Under the pieces are notes generated by a model. It searched no databases, was not told where the DNA came from, and saw only the letters and a program-made list of their open reading frames with translations. A stretch of 28,561 nucleotides of DNA, from positions 1 to 28,561 of the forward strand of contig CAZLXB010000028.1 in assembly GCA_964563545.1 (NCBI GenBank), written 5' to 3'. Below are positions 8,088-14,395 of this stretch, one piece after another. How positions within the stretch are numbered: position 1 is the stretch's first letter; every line of letters begins with the position of its first letter. Origin of the DNA: Casp-actino8 sp964563545 (GTDB lineage: Bacteria; Actinomycetota; Acidimicrobiia; Acidimicrobiales; Ilumatobacteraceae). A program made the translations under genes and the position numbers.

Positions 8088-8880
8088 CTTCGTCCTCGTC
8101 TTCGTCTTCGTCNNNNNNNNNNNNNNNNNNNNNNNNNNNNNNNNNNNNNNNNNNNNNNNNNNNNNNNNNNNNNNNNNNNNNNNNNNNNNNNNNNNNNNNN
8201 NNNNNNNNNNNNTCGTCCTCGTCCTCGTCCTCGTGGTCTTCGTCCTCGTCTTCGTGGTCCTCGTACGAATCGTCGTCATGGTCGTCATCCGAGGAGGACG
8301 AATCTCCGCTACCACTGCTGGACGATGTCGAGTGAGATTCCACCCGAGTCACGATGTTGCCGCCCACGAGTTCGGCCACGAACGTCACCTCGACCGTCCC
8401 CGAACGGAGTACGACTTCGGCAGTTCCGGCGGTGGGGCCCGTGGTGTAACTCACGACGGCCCAACCTTCTCCCGGTACGACTTCGGTGATTCGGAAATCG
8501 CTCGCCCCGGAATCGACTCTGACCAATCCGGCCGCTCCGATCTGGAAGGCCGACAGGCGACGAGATGAGGTCGTCGCGATGCCCGACGTCTGGTCCGCCA
8601 CCGTCACCGGCGCCGCCGTGGCTACTGACAAGGTTCGAATCGACGACAGGTTCCCGACGACGGACGCTTCAGCCGCAACGGTGTTCGCCATGGGAACCGA
8701 TGTCTCGCTCGAGTCGCTTCCATTGGAGGGTGAGGGAGGGACACCGACGACCGAGAGGACGCTGGCCGCCGGAGCGGGCGATGCATCCGTGCTGAGGACC
8801 CGGGTATTGACCATGGCCGCCGCCGATCCGGCGGTGAGTACCCCCACCAGAGAGAGGACGGTGATTGCTCGAGAGTTCAT
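8077..8880 (-). CDS. Secreted protein with Asp/Glu/His repeat tail (interrupted by assembly gap)
   Basis: First gene of the operon; no named family is certain. A signal peptide (MNSRAITVLSLVGVLTAGSAAA) is followed by a Ser/Ala/Val-rich linker, then a compact region at about 110-182. In that region a short helix (SAFQIGAAGLVR) precedes likely beta strands (ITEVVPGEGWAVVSY, VEVTFVAELVGGNIVTRVE), reminiscent of PepSY-like domains; this is tentative. From residue 190 it becomes Ser/Asp-rich, then an acidic tail with two HEDEDED heptads (209-215, 216-222), the 100-N gap, and a final DEDEDEDEDDD before TGA. Both sides of the gap share one frame, so a single protein is likely, but the true length is unknown. 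The ATG at 8880 has AAAGG about 5 nt upstream. The acidic tail could bind divalent or ferric ions. Confidence 0.7.
   Translation of the reverse strand: MNSRAITVLSLVGVLTAGSAAAMVNTRVLSTDASPAPAASVLSVVGVPPSPSNGSDSSETSVPMANTVAAEASVVGNLSSIRTLSVATAAPVTVADQTSGIATTSSRRLSAFQIGAAGLVRVDSGASDFRITEVVPGEGWAVVSYTTGPTAGTAEVVLRSGTVEVTFVAELVGGNIVTRVESHSTSSSSGSGDSSSSDDDHDDDSYEDHEDEDEDHEDEDEDXXXXXXXXXXXXXXXXXXXXXXXXXXXXXXXXXXDEDEDEDEDDD
8113..8212. other. Assembly gap (100 N)
   Basis: Exactly 100 unknown bases, a conventional placeholder length, so the real size is uncertain. Both flanks are the same Asp/Glu codon repeat (read on the minus strand). The assembler most likely broke on the repeat rather than joining unrelated loci. 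Confidence 0.97.
8215..8256 (-). repeat. Two 21-bp tandem units encoding HEDEDED
   Basis: Two adjacent 21-bp units (8236-8256 and 8215-8235) differ only at synonymous third positions and each encodes His-(Glu-Asp)3. The array runs into the assembly gap, so more units may be hidden there. Confidence 0.85.
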
Positions 8881-8917
8881 GTTGGCCTTTCTGCCGTATC
8901 GGTGCCCGCCGACGGGA

Positions 8918-8985
8918 TCAAAGTAGGGAAGGGCCATCCAAAGGACGTCCGGGGAGACATCCAAGATTCGTCCAAATTCGTCAAA
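8918..8985. promoter_or_regulatory. Candidate OmpR-type operator array in divergent control region
   Basis: Between the secreted-protein operon and the response regulator gene there are five TC(A/C)AA sites, starting at 8918, 8937, 8960, 8971 and 8981. The last three are spaced 11 and 10 bp, one helical turn; ATTCGTCCAA (8966-8975) is followed directly by ATTCGTCAAA (8976-8985). Tandem direct repeats at about 10-11 bp are the usual binding pattern of OmpR/PhoB regulators, and such a regulator is encoded right beside them. Assignment to that regulator is inference. Confidence 0.5.
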
Positions 8986-9005
8986 GTCGGCCGAGATGAC
9001 GGGAA

Positions 9006-9023
9006 CCTGTCGGTGCCGACAGG
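9006..9023. promoter_or_regulatory. Perfect inverted repeat upstream of response regulator gene
   Basis: CCTGTCGG and CCGACAGG, separated by TG, form a perfect 8-bp-arm inverted repeat ending 29 nt before the regulator ATG. It could be a dimeric-protein operator or a hairpin in the mRNA leader. No T-run follows, so a terminator is unlikely. Confidence 0.5.
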
Positions 9024-9052
9024 CCTGAGTCACAATGGAGCCGGAGGGTTCG

Positions 9053-9718
9053 ATGCGAGTGCTGGTGGTGGAGGATGACGACGCGATCGGCGACGGCCTC
9101 GAGGATGGACTGACCGAGCAGGGTTTCGTGGTCGTCCGCGCTCGTAACGGCGCCGAGGCGTTGCAGTCCGACCCCGGAGACGTCGTACTGCTCGATCTCG
9201 GTCTGCCCGACATGGATGGACGCGATGTTTGTCGGGCCATCCGGGCTCGAACGTCGACTCCGATCATCATGCTCACCGCGCGCGCCGAAGAATTCGATCG
9301 AGTCCTGGGTCTCGAACTCGGAGCCGACGATTACGTCACCAAGCCCTTCAGTTTCCGTGAATTGGTTGCGCGGATCCGGGCGGTCGCCCGGCGTAGTCAG
9401 CAAAGAGTCGAACCCGAGGATGACGCGATCATTGTCCGCGGTTCATTGACCATCGACATTCGTGCCCATCGGGTTCTCTTGCGCGGTTCGGAAGTGAAGT
9501 TGACGCCCAAAGAATTCGACTTGTTGCGGTTTCTCGCCGCGGCGACCGATGTCGTACGCACCCGTTCGGAGATCCTCGACGAAGTTTGGGATGTCAACTG
9601 GTATGGCCCGACCAAGACAGTCGATGCCCATGTGGCGACGATCCGACAGAAACTCGGCGACTCCCGTTGGATCGAAGCCGTGCGCGGAGTCGGATTCCGT
9701 CTGGTCGAGGTCGAGTAG
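9053..9718 (+). CDS. OmpR/PhoB-family response regulator
   Basis: Cytoplasmic DNA-binding half of a two-component system, 221 aa. The receiver domain (1-115) has the acidic pocket EDD (7-9), phospho-acceptor Asp48 in LLDLGLPDMDG, Thr75 in MLTAR and Lys97 in VTKPF. A winged-helix trans_reg_C domain follows (about 125-220: LTPKEFDLLRFLA, then TKTVDAHVATIRQKLG and IEAVRGVGFRL). I start it at the ATG at 9053, which has GGAGG five bases upstream, rather than an in-frame ATG at 9035. It is divergent from the apbE operon across about 170 bp with direct repeats, and is followed after 10 bp by its kinase. It probably controls both itself and the divergent operon; the signal is unknown. Confidence 0.95.
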   Translation: MRVLVVEDDDAIGDGLEDGLTEQGFVVVRARNGAEALQSDPGDVVLLDLGLPDMDGRDVCRAIRARTSTPIIMLTARAEEFDRVLGLELGADDYVTKPFSFRELVARIRAVARRSQQRVEPEDDAIIVRGSLTIDIRAHRVLLRGSEVKLTPKEFDLLRFLAAATDVVRTRSEILDEVWDVNWYGPTKTVDAHVATIRQKLGDSRWIEAVRGVGFRLVEVE

Positions 9719-9728
9719 TGGTTCGCGC

Positions 9729-11126
9729 GTGAAACGTCGACTCATCTCGTCGATGGTGGGCCTCACCACGTTCGTGCTCATCGTCCACGACGTCCCCCTC
9801 GTCGACCACCTTCGTCACGTCGAACGCGATCGCCTCGAGGCGAGGCTCGAAGTCGACGCCTTCAAGATCTCCGGTCGGACGGTCGAGGCTCTCGAGCAAC
9901 TCGGCGAGATCGGCAGCACAGATACCTCGGTTCTCGACGACCTCGTCGCCGAGTATTCGGCGTCCACTGGTGGTCGTGTGGTCGTGACCGACGATCGCGG
10001 GCTGGTCATCGTCGCGTCCGATGAGGAGACGATCACCGGTCGCGACTTCTCGACACGACCCGAGATCGCCGGTGCGCTCGAAGGCACTCCGATGACAGGT
10101 GAGCGATATTCGCAGACCCTCGCTGAGAACTTGCTCTTCGTCTCGGTCCCCGTCGTCGCCGGGGACGAAGTTCTTGGTGCGGTGCGGATCACGTATCCGA
10201 CTGCGGTGATCAACGATCGTGTGACGTCACGACTGTGGGGAATCCTCGCCGCCGGTGTCGTGTCGATCCTGGTCGCGGTGCTCGTGGCCTTCCTTCTGAC
10301 CTACACCGTCACTCGCCCTCTGAATCGCCTCACTGCGGTGACGGAGAAGCTCGGCGACGAGGATTTCACGGCCGAAGCGGACGAGAAGTCCGGCCCACCC
10401 GAGATCAAGTCGTTGGCCCGGTCGTTCAATCGGATGCGAGTCCGGCTTCAGCGACTGATCGACAAGCAGCGTGGTTTCGCGGGTGACGCCTCGCACCAAC
10501 TTCGCACACCGCTCACGGCATTGCGTCTCCGTCTCGAACAAGCCGAGGAATCGGTCGAACGCGATCCGGTCGCGGCTCGGGTCAAGATCGAGGCAGCACT
10601 TGCCGAGACCGAAAGGTTGCAGCACCTCGTGGACGGCCTCCTCGCACTGGCGCGCGCCGAGGCCCGGAACGACGCATTGGGCTCGGTCGAGTTGCTCGAC
10701 GTCGTGCGCGATCGGATCGACTCGTGGAGTGCGTTGTCAGCCGAGTCGGGGGTATCGCTCACTCTCATCGGTTCCGCTCCGTGTCGGGTGGCAGCGATGA
10801 GTGGAGTCGTCGACCAAGTGGTCGACAACTTCATCGATAATGCCGTGCAGTACGCGCCTTCCGGCTCGGCGGTGGAGGTCTCGATCGATGTGGTGGGCGG
10901 TGACGGCGTGGTGAGCGTGGCCGATCGGGGACCGGGAATGACCGCCGAGCAATGTGAACTCGCCCTTGATCGTTTCTGGCGAGCACCTGATGCCGCGCCC
11001 GGAGGAACCGGACTCGGTCTCGCCATAGCCGCGCGGCTCGCCGAGGCGAGTGGAGGGTCCGTCGTCCTGGCCCCACGTCCGGGTGGCGGCCTCGTGGCGA
11101 GTCTGCGGCTCCCGATCGCCGATTGA
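9729..11126 (+). CDS. Membrane sensor histidine kinase
   Basis: Kinase partner of the upstream regulator, 465 aa from a GTG at 9729. Order: a membrane segment at about 7-25, an extracytoplasmic sensor region of about 140 residues (30-168) with a PAS/Cache-like feel (GGRVVVTDDRGLVIVASD), a second membrane segment (169-193), HAMP (about 194-246), HisKA with H256 in FAGDASHQLRTPLTALR, and HATPase_c with the N box VVDNFIDNAVQYAPSG (364-379), G1 DRGPGM (399-404) and G2 GGTGLGLAIA (425-434). All catalytic motifs look intact. Some of this reading frame extends upstream into the regulator gene but there it is only a shadow. The Shine-Dalgarno is weak, so translation is likely coupled to the regulator. 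The gene ends 3 bp before the convergent ABC ATPase stop. Confidence 0.94.
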   Translation: MKRRLISSMVGLTTFVLIVHDVPLVDHLRHVERDRLEARLEVDAFKISGRTVEALEQLGEIGSTDTSVLDDLVAEYSASTGGRVVVTDDRGLVIVASDEETITGRDFSTRPEIAGALEGTPMTGERYSQTLAENLLFVSVPVVAGDEVLGAVRITYPTAVINDRVTSRLWGILAAGVVSILVAVLVAFLLTYTVTRPLNRLTAVTEKLGDEDFTAEADEKSGPPEIKSLARSFNRMRVRLQRLIDKQRGFAGDASHQLRTPLTALRLRLEQAEESVERDPVAARVKIEAALAETERLQHLVDGLLALARAEARNDALGSVELLDVVRDRIDSWSALSAESGVSLTLIGSAPCRVAAMSGVVDQVVDNFIDNAVQYAPSGSAVEVSIDVVGGDGVVSVADRGPGMTAEQCELALDRFWRAPDAAPGGTGLGLAIAARLAEASGGSVVLAPRPGGGLVASLRLPIAD

Positions 11127-11129
11127 AGA

Positions 11130-11870
11130 TCAGAGACGTCCGGCGTCGGTGACCCGCTGAAGGAACTGGCGGGTTCGTTCGTGTCGCGGACGCTCGAAGA
11201 TCTCCGCCGCGGGAGCCGATTCGACGATCTCCCCGCGATCGAGAAAACACACGCGGTCGGCAATCTCGCGCGCGAATCCCATCTCGTGCGTGGCGAGCAA
11301 CATGGTCATCCCCGTGCTCTTGAGTTCGCGAACGACGTCGAGGACTTCGCCCACCAGTTCGGGATCAAGGGCCGAAGTGATCTCGTCGAGCAACATCACT
11401 TCGGGTTCCATGGCGAGACTGCGGGCGATGGCCACCCGCTGCTGTTGGCCACCGGATAGTTGATCGGGATAACTATCGACTCGCTCGGCGAGTCCGAAAC
11501 GAGTGAGCAGCGCTCGAGCGCGAGCATCAGCCTCGGCCTTCTCGATCTTCAGGACTTTGCGCGGCGCGAGCGTCACGTTGGCCAGAACGCTCATGTGAGG
11601 GAAGAGGTTGAAACTCTGGAACACCATGCCGATCCGCCGGCGGATGGCGTCGGCCGCCAATCCGGGTTCGCTGATGTCGACTCCGTCGAGGAGGATGGCA
11701 CCGTCGTCGATGGGCTCGAGAAGATTGATGCAACGTAGGAGCGTGCTCTTGCCACTACCAGACGCGCCGATGAGGGCGATCACCTCGCTCTGAGCGACAT
11801 CGAGTGAGATGCCGTTGAGCACCGCACGCGACCCGAAGGCTTTGTGTACGGCTCGAAGGGACAGTTTCAT
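11130..11870 (-). CDS. Polar amino acid ABC transporter, ATP-binding protein
   Basis: ATPase subunit (GlnQ/HisP type, 246 aa) that powers amino acid import at the inner face of the membrane. Walker A GASGSGKST (35-43), Q-loop Gln85, signature LSGGQQQR (138-145), Walker B VMLLDE (158-163) with the amino-acid-importer hallmark LDEITSALDPELVGEVL, and H-loop His195 are all present. The ATG at 11870 overlaps the permease stop by four bases (ATGA), so the two are translationally coupled. Gene order is binding protein, permease, ATPase, complete in three genes. The exact amino acid cannot be told from sequence. Confidence 0.95.
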   Translation of the reverse strand: MKLSLRAVHKAFGSRAVLNGISLDVAQSEVIALIGASGSGKSTLLRCINLLEPIDDGAILLDGVDISEPGLAADAIRRRIGMVFQSFNLFPHMSVLANVTLAPRKVLKIEKAEADARARALLTRFGLAERVDSYPDQLSGGQQQRVAIARSLAMEPEVMLLDEITSALDPELVGEVLDVVRELKSTGMTMLLATHEMGFAREIADRVCFLDRGEIVESAPAAEIFERPRHERTRQFLQRVTDAGRL

Positions 11871-12745
11871 CGGATGGCCGTTCCGGTCGTGCGCCGCCGT
11901 TCACGGGCGACCAGCCAGTCGACGAAGCGCGTCTCGGGAATCGTGAGGAGGAGGAAGATCAGGGCCGCGCCCACATAGGGCGTGAAGTTCGCGTACTTCG
12001 ACTTGTCGATGCCCGCTTGGCGTAGGACTTCGATCGGCCCGATGAGGCTGATGAGGGCGACGTCTTTCTGCAGGGACACGAAGTCGTTCATGAGCGGGGG
12101 GATCACACGTCGCACGGCTTGGGGGAGCACGACGTGACGAAGTGTCGACGACGATGAGAGTCCGAGTGAACGAGCACCGGCTCTCTGACTCTCGTGGACA
12201 CTCTCGATTCCCGCCCGGAAGACCTCGGCCACGTAGGCCGAATAGTTGAGGACCAGCGCAACCGATCCCCAGAGATACGGACTGTTGTAAGGGCGGTCGA
12301 GTCCGAGCCCGGGCACACCGAATCCGACGAGAAGAATCGTGAGGATCACCGGAATGCCCCGGAAGATGTCGGTGTAGGCGGCGGCGAAGAGTCGGAACGG
12401 GAACAGGGCCGGCGCCCGAACGCTCCGCAGAACGGCGATCAGGAGACCGAAGGCGAGGATGCAAGGTGCACACCACGCGAAGATCTGCACATCCTTCACG
12501 AAGGCGCTCAAGAGTCGCGGGAAGGTAGTGCTGAAGACCTCACCATCGAAGAAAGATCGCTTGACCTTGTGCCAACCGGGGGTCTTCGGCACGAGGATCA
12601 CCACGAGGGCGACGACGGCGAGAGTCGACGTGGTCGCGATGGTCACCGACCGGCGTCGTTGACGGCGTTCGAATTCCTGGCGTCGCGTGCGGCCGGACGC
12701 GCCGGTGCCCGGGAGATCGCTCATCCCGGGCACCGTAGCGTTCAT
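11867..12745 (-). CDS. Polar amino acid ABC transporter, permease
   Basis: A 292-aa permease of the His/Glu/Gln/Arg-opine 3-TM family, with several hydrophobic segments and the cytoplasmic EAA loop RAGIESVHESQRAGARSLGL followed by HVVLPQAVRRVIPPLMNDF. It has a longer than usual basic N-terminal extension (about 40 residues with RTRRQEFERRQRRRS) before the first membrane segment. A large soluble-looking stretch (KTPGWHKVKRSFFDGEVF) lies between the first two helices, a common feature in actinobacterial members. Two starts are possible: ATG 12745, which I use (22 bp after the binding-protein stop), or ATG 12724; neither has a strong ribosome binding site. It probably works as a homodimer because only one permease gene is present. 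Confidence 0.92.
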   Translation of the reverse strand: MNATVPGMSDLPGTGASGRTRRQEFERRQRRRSVTIATTSTLAVVALVVILVPKTPGWHKVKRSFFDGEVFSTTFPRLLSAFVKDVQIFAWCAPCILAFGLLIAVLRSVRAPALFPFRLFAAAYTDIFRGIPVILTILLVGFGVPGLGLDRPYNSPYLWGSVALVLNYSAYVAEVFRAGIESVHESQRAGARSLGLSSSSTLRHVVLPQAVRRVIPPLMNDFVSLQKDVALISLIGPIEVLRQAGIDKSKYANFTPYVGAALIFLLLTIPETRFVDWLVARERRRTTGTAIR

Positions 12746-12767
12746 GTCGATGCTTTCGGTGTGTCGA

Positions 12768-13619
12768 TCAGCCGACGCTGATCTCAGGCACTCCAGCGTT
12801 GTCCGACAACCACTTCGACTGGATATCGGCCAATTCGCCCGAATCCTTCAGCGAAGCCAGCGCCTTGTTCGCGCAGGCCACGAGCGGGTTGTCCTTCTCG
12901 AAGACCAACCCGAAGTCGTCGGTCGTGCCACCGGCCGCGGCGGGGAACTGTCCGATCACCGAAGAACCCTCGATTTCGACGGCCGAGATGTAGAGGGCAG
13001 TCGGCAGGTCGACGACGATGGCATCGATCTGACCGGCTTCGAGAGCAGCCTTCGCGCCCGCGTTGTCGTCGTAGACGAATGCTTCGGTCGTGGGCTTGAT
13101 CACGTCATTGATGAAGTCGAGGCTCGTAGTGCCCGACTGGGCGCCGAACTTCACGTCCACCAGATCGGCAACCGATGTGGCTCCGATGGCGGCCGAACCT
13201 TCGAGAGCGACGATGGCCTGATTCGAGGAGTAGTACGGATCGCTGAACGAGATCGTCTCTTCGCGCTCGGGTGTGATCGAGTACTGCTGCAGGTTGAAGT
13301 CGAAGCTCTTCGCGCCGGGCTGGATGGCTTCGTCGAAGGTGGTGCGCACCCACACGACGTTCTCGCCCTCGTAACCCAGTTCGCGGGCGACGGCCAGACC
13401 GACGGCAGCCTCGAAACCTTCACCGGTTTCGGGTGCATCGCCGATGACCCAGGGCTCATACGCCGGCGAGCCGGTGCCGATGGTGAGCTTTCCGTCGGTG
13501 ATGGTGGGGCAGTCGCCGCCACTCGAATCGGAGCTGGAGTCGTCCCCGCCGCAGGCGGCGAGGGTGAGGGTGCCGACCAGAGCGGCGGCGAGGGAGATTC
13601 GACCGAGTCGACGAATCAT
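12768..13619 (-). CDS. Polar amino acid ABC transporter, substrate-binding lipoprotein
   Basis: Periplasmic-type binding lipoprotein (family 3 solute-binding fold, 283 aa). The signal peptide MIRRLGRISLAAALVGTLTL leads to the lipobox LAAC, followed by the flexible Gly/Asp/Ser linker GGDDSSSDSSGGD. Family hallmarks include GFEAAVGLAVARELGY, FDFNLQQYSITPEREETISFSDPYY, and a C-terminal LKDSGELADIQSKWL. I start it at the ATG at 13619, which puts a normal signal peptide at the N-terminus and has AAAGGA upstream; a longer reading frame from 13694 adds non-signal sequence. TAGCCT at 13669-13674 (minus strand) is a possible -10 element, giving a leader of roughly 40 nt. It heads the three-gene importer operon and is divergent from the TetR gene. 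Confidence 0.95.
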   Translation of the reverse strand: MIRRLGRISLAAALVGTLTLAACGGDDSSSDSSGGDCPTITDGKLTIGTGSPAYEPWVIGDAPETGEGFEAAVGLAVARELGYEGENVVWVRTTFDEAIQPGAKSFDFNLQQYSITPEREETISFSDPYYSSNQAIVALEGSAAIGATSVADLVDVKFGAQSGTTSLDFINDVIKPTTEAFVYDDNAGAKAALEAGQIDAIVVDLPTALYISAVEIEGSSVIGQFPAAAGGTTDDFGLVFEKDNPLVACANKALASLKDSGELADIQSKWLSDNAGVPEISVG

Positions 13620-13730
13620 GAGGGGAATCCTTTCCATGGTCACGCAGGACGTTCGTCCGGACCCCCGCAGGCTAGCGAACAGAAACCCGACCAAAAGAGT
13701 CGGAATTCAGATTCGATGGTTGCCCGACCC

Positions 13731-13760
13731 TTGACGGTGAGACGGAAGCCGTCTTAGTGT
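13731..13760 (+). promoter_or_regulatory. Candidate promoter of TetR gene with operator in the spacer
   Basis: TTGACG (13731-13736) and TAGTGT (13755-13760) are separated by 18 bp and fit the -35 and -10 consensus. TAGTGT ends 7 nt before the GTG start, which implies a leaderless transcript. The spacer holds the perfect inverted repeat AGACGG-AAG-CCGTCT (13740-13754). A repressor bound there would block polymerase, a typical autoregulation layout for TetR proteins. Confidence 0.6.
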
Positions 13761-13767
13761 CTCAGGC

Positions 13768-14370
13768 GTGGTGACCATCGACACCCTCTTCGCCGGGACC
13801 CACTCGACCTCGGCCGCCGAAGCGCGGATTCTCGATGCGCTGCAGACCTGTGTCGACCGCTGGGGTTTCGACAAGGTCACGATCGACGACGTCGCCAACG
13901 AATCGAAAGTGTCGCGCGCGTCGATTTACCGACTGTTTCCCGGTGGCCGCGACGTCATGTTCGAGGCGTTACGAGTGCGCAACCTCACGGTGTTCTTCGA
14001 AGGCATGCGATCCACGCTTCTCGGCGCCGACTCGCTCCTCGATCTCACGGTACGGATCTCGGTCTACGCGACCAACGAATTGCGCAACGACGTCCACTTG
14101 GTGACGATGCTCGCGGCCGAGGACGCGTCGGTCCTGCGCGAATTCTCGGTGACGGGATTGCCCCGCATCATCAACGTCGCCTCGGCCTACCTGCTGCCCT
14201 TCGTCACTGAGTTCTTGCCGCCGGCGGCGAGCCAGCGCTTCGTCGATCTGGCGGCCCGGCTCCTCATTTCTCACTTCCTCGCTCCGAGTCCGTTCCACGA
14301 TCTCGGCGAACCCGAGTCGGCCCGGGAATTCTTCGCGCCGCTCGTCCAACTCATCCACATCAACGATTGA
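13768..14370 (+). CDS. TetR-family transcriptional regulator
   Basis: A 200-aa one-component repressor-type regulator. The N-terminal helix-turn-helix is clear (about 37-57, VTIDDVANESKVSRASIYRLFPGGRD), and the C-terminal ligand/dimer domain is divergent, as usual. The first possible start is GTG 13768, with a second GTG directly after it; there is no Shine-Dalgarno sequence, and a promoter -10 lies 7 nt upstream, so the mRNA is probably leaderless. A perfect palindrome sits inside its promoter, pointing to autorepression. The diiron protein gene follows after 25 bp on the same strand, so the regulator and that enzyme are likely one operon. The ligand is unknown. Confidence 0.93.
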   Translation: MVTIDTLFAGTHSTSAAEARILDALQTCVDRWGFDKVTIDDVANESKVSRASIYRLFPGGRDVMFEALRVRNLTVFFEGMRSTLLGADSLLDLTVRISVYATNELRNDVHLVTMLAAEDASVLREFSVTGLPRIINVASAYLLPFVTEFLPPAASQRFVDLAARLLISHFLAPSPFHDLGEPESAREFFAPLVQLIHIND

Positions 14371-14395
14371 TCCACTTCAACCAAGGAGAACCACC

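Noticed and set aside
7795..8568. Plus-strand frames across the gap with Arg/Pro- or Val/Leu-rich repeats
   Set aside because: They are the complement of the Asp/Glu repeat and have no start signal or domain; the minus-strand frame has a signal peptide and operon context.
9549..9728. Upstream extension of the kinase reading frame
   Set aside because: It overlaps the conserved winged-helix end of the response regulator in another frame and lacks membrane or sensor features; GTG 9729 gives a normal kinase N-terminus.
13687..13703. CCGAC-N7-GTCGG inverted repeat in the region between the amino acid importer and TetR gene
   Set aside because: Only 5-bp arms; short inverted repeats like this are expected by chance in GC-rich DNA and the stronger palindrome at 13740-13754 explains regulation better.
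12687..13757. Long plus-strand open frame (356 codons) over the amino acid binding protein
   Set aside because: It is the antisense shadow of a well-supported binding lipoprotein and has no recognisable domain; long antisense frames are common in GC-rich DNA.
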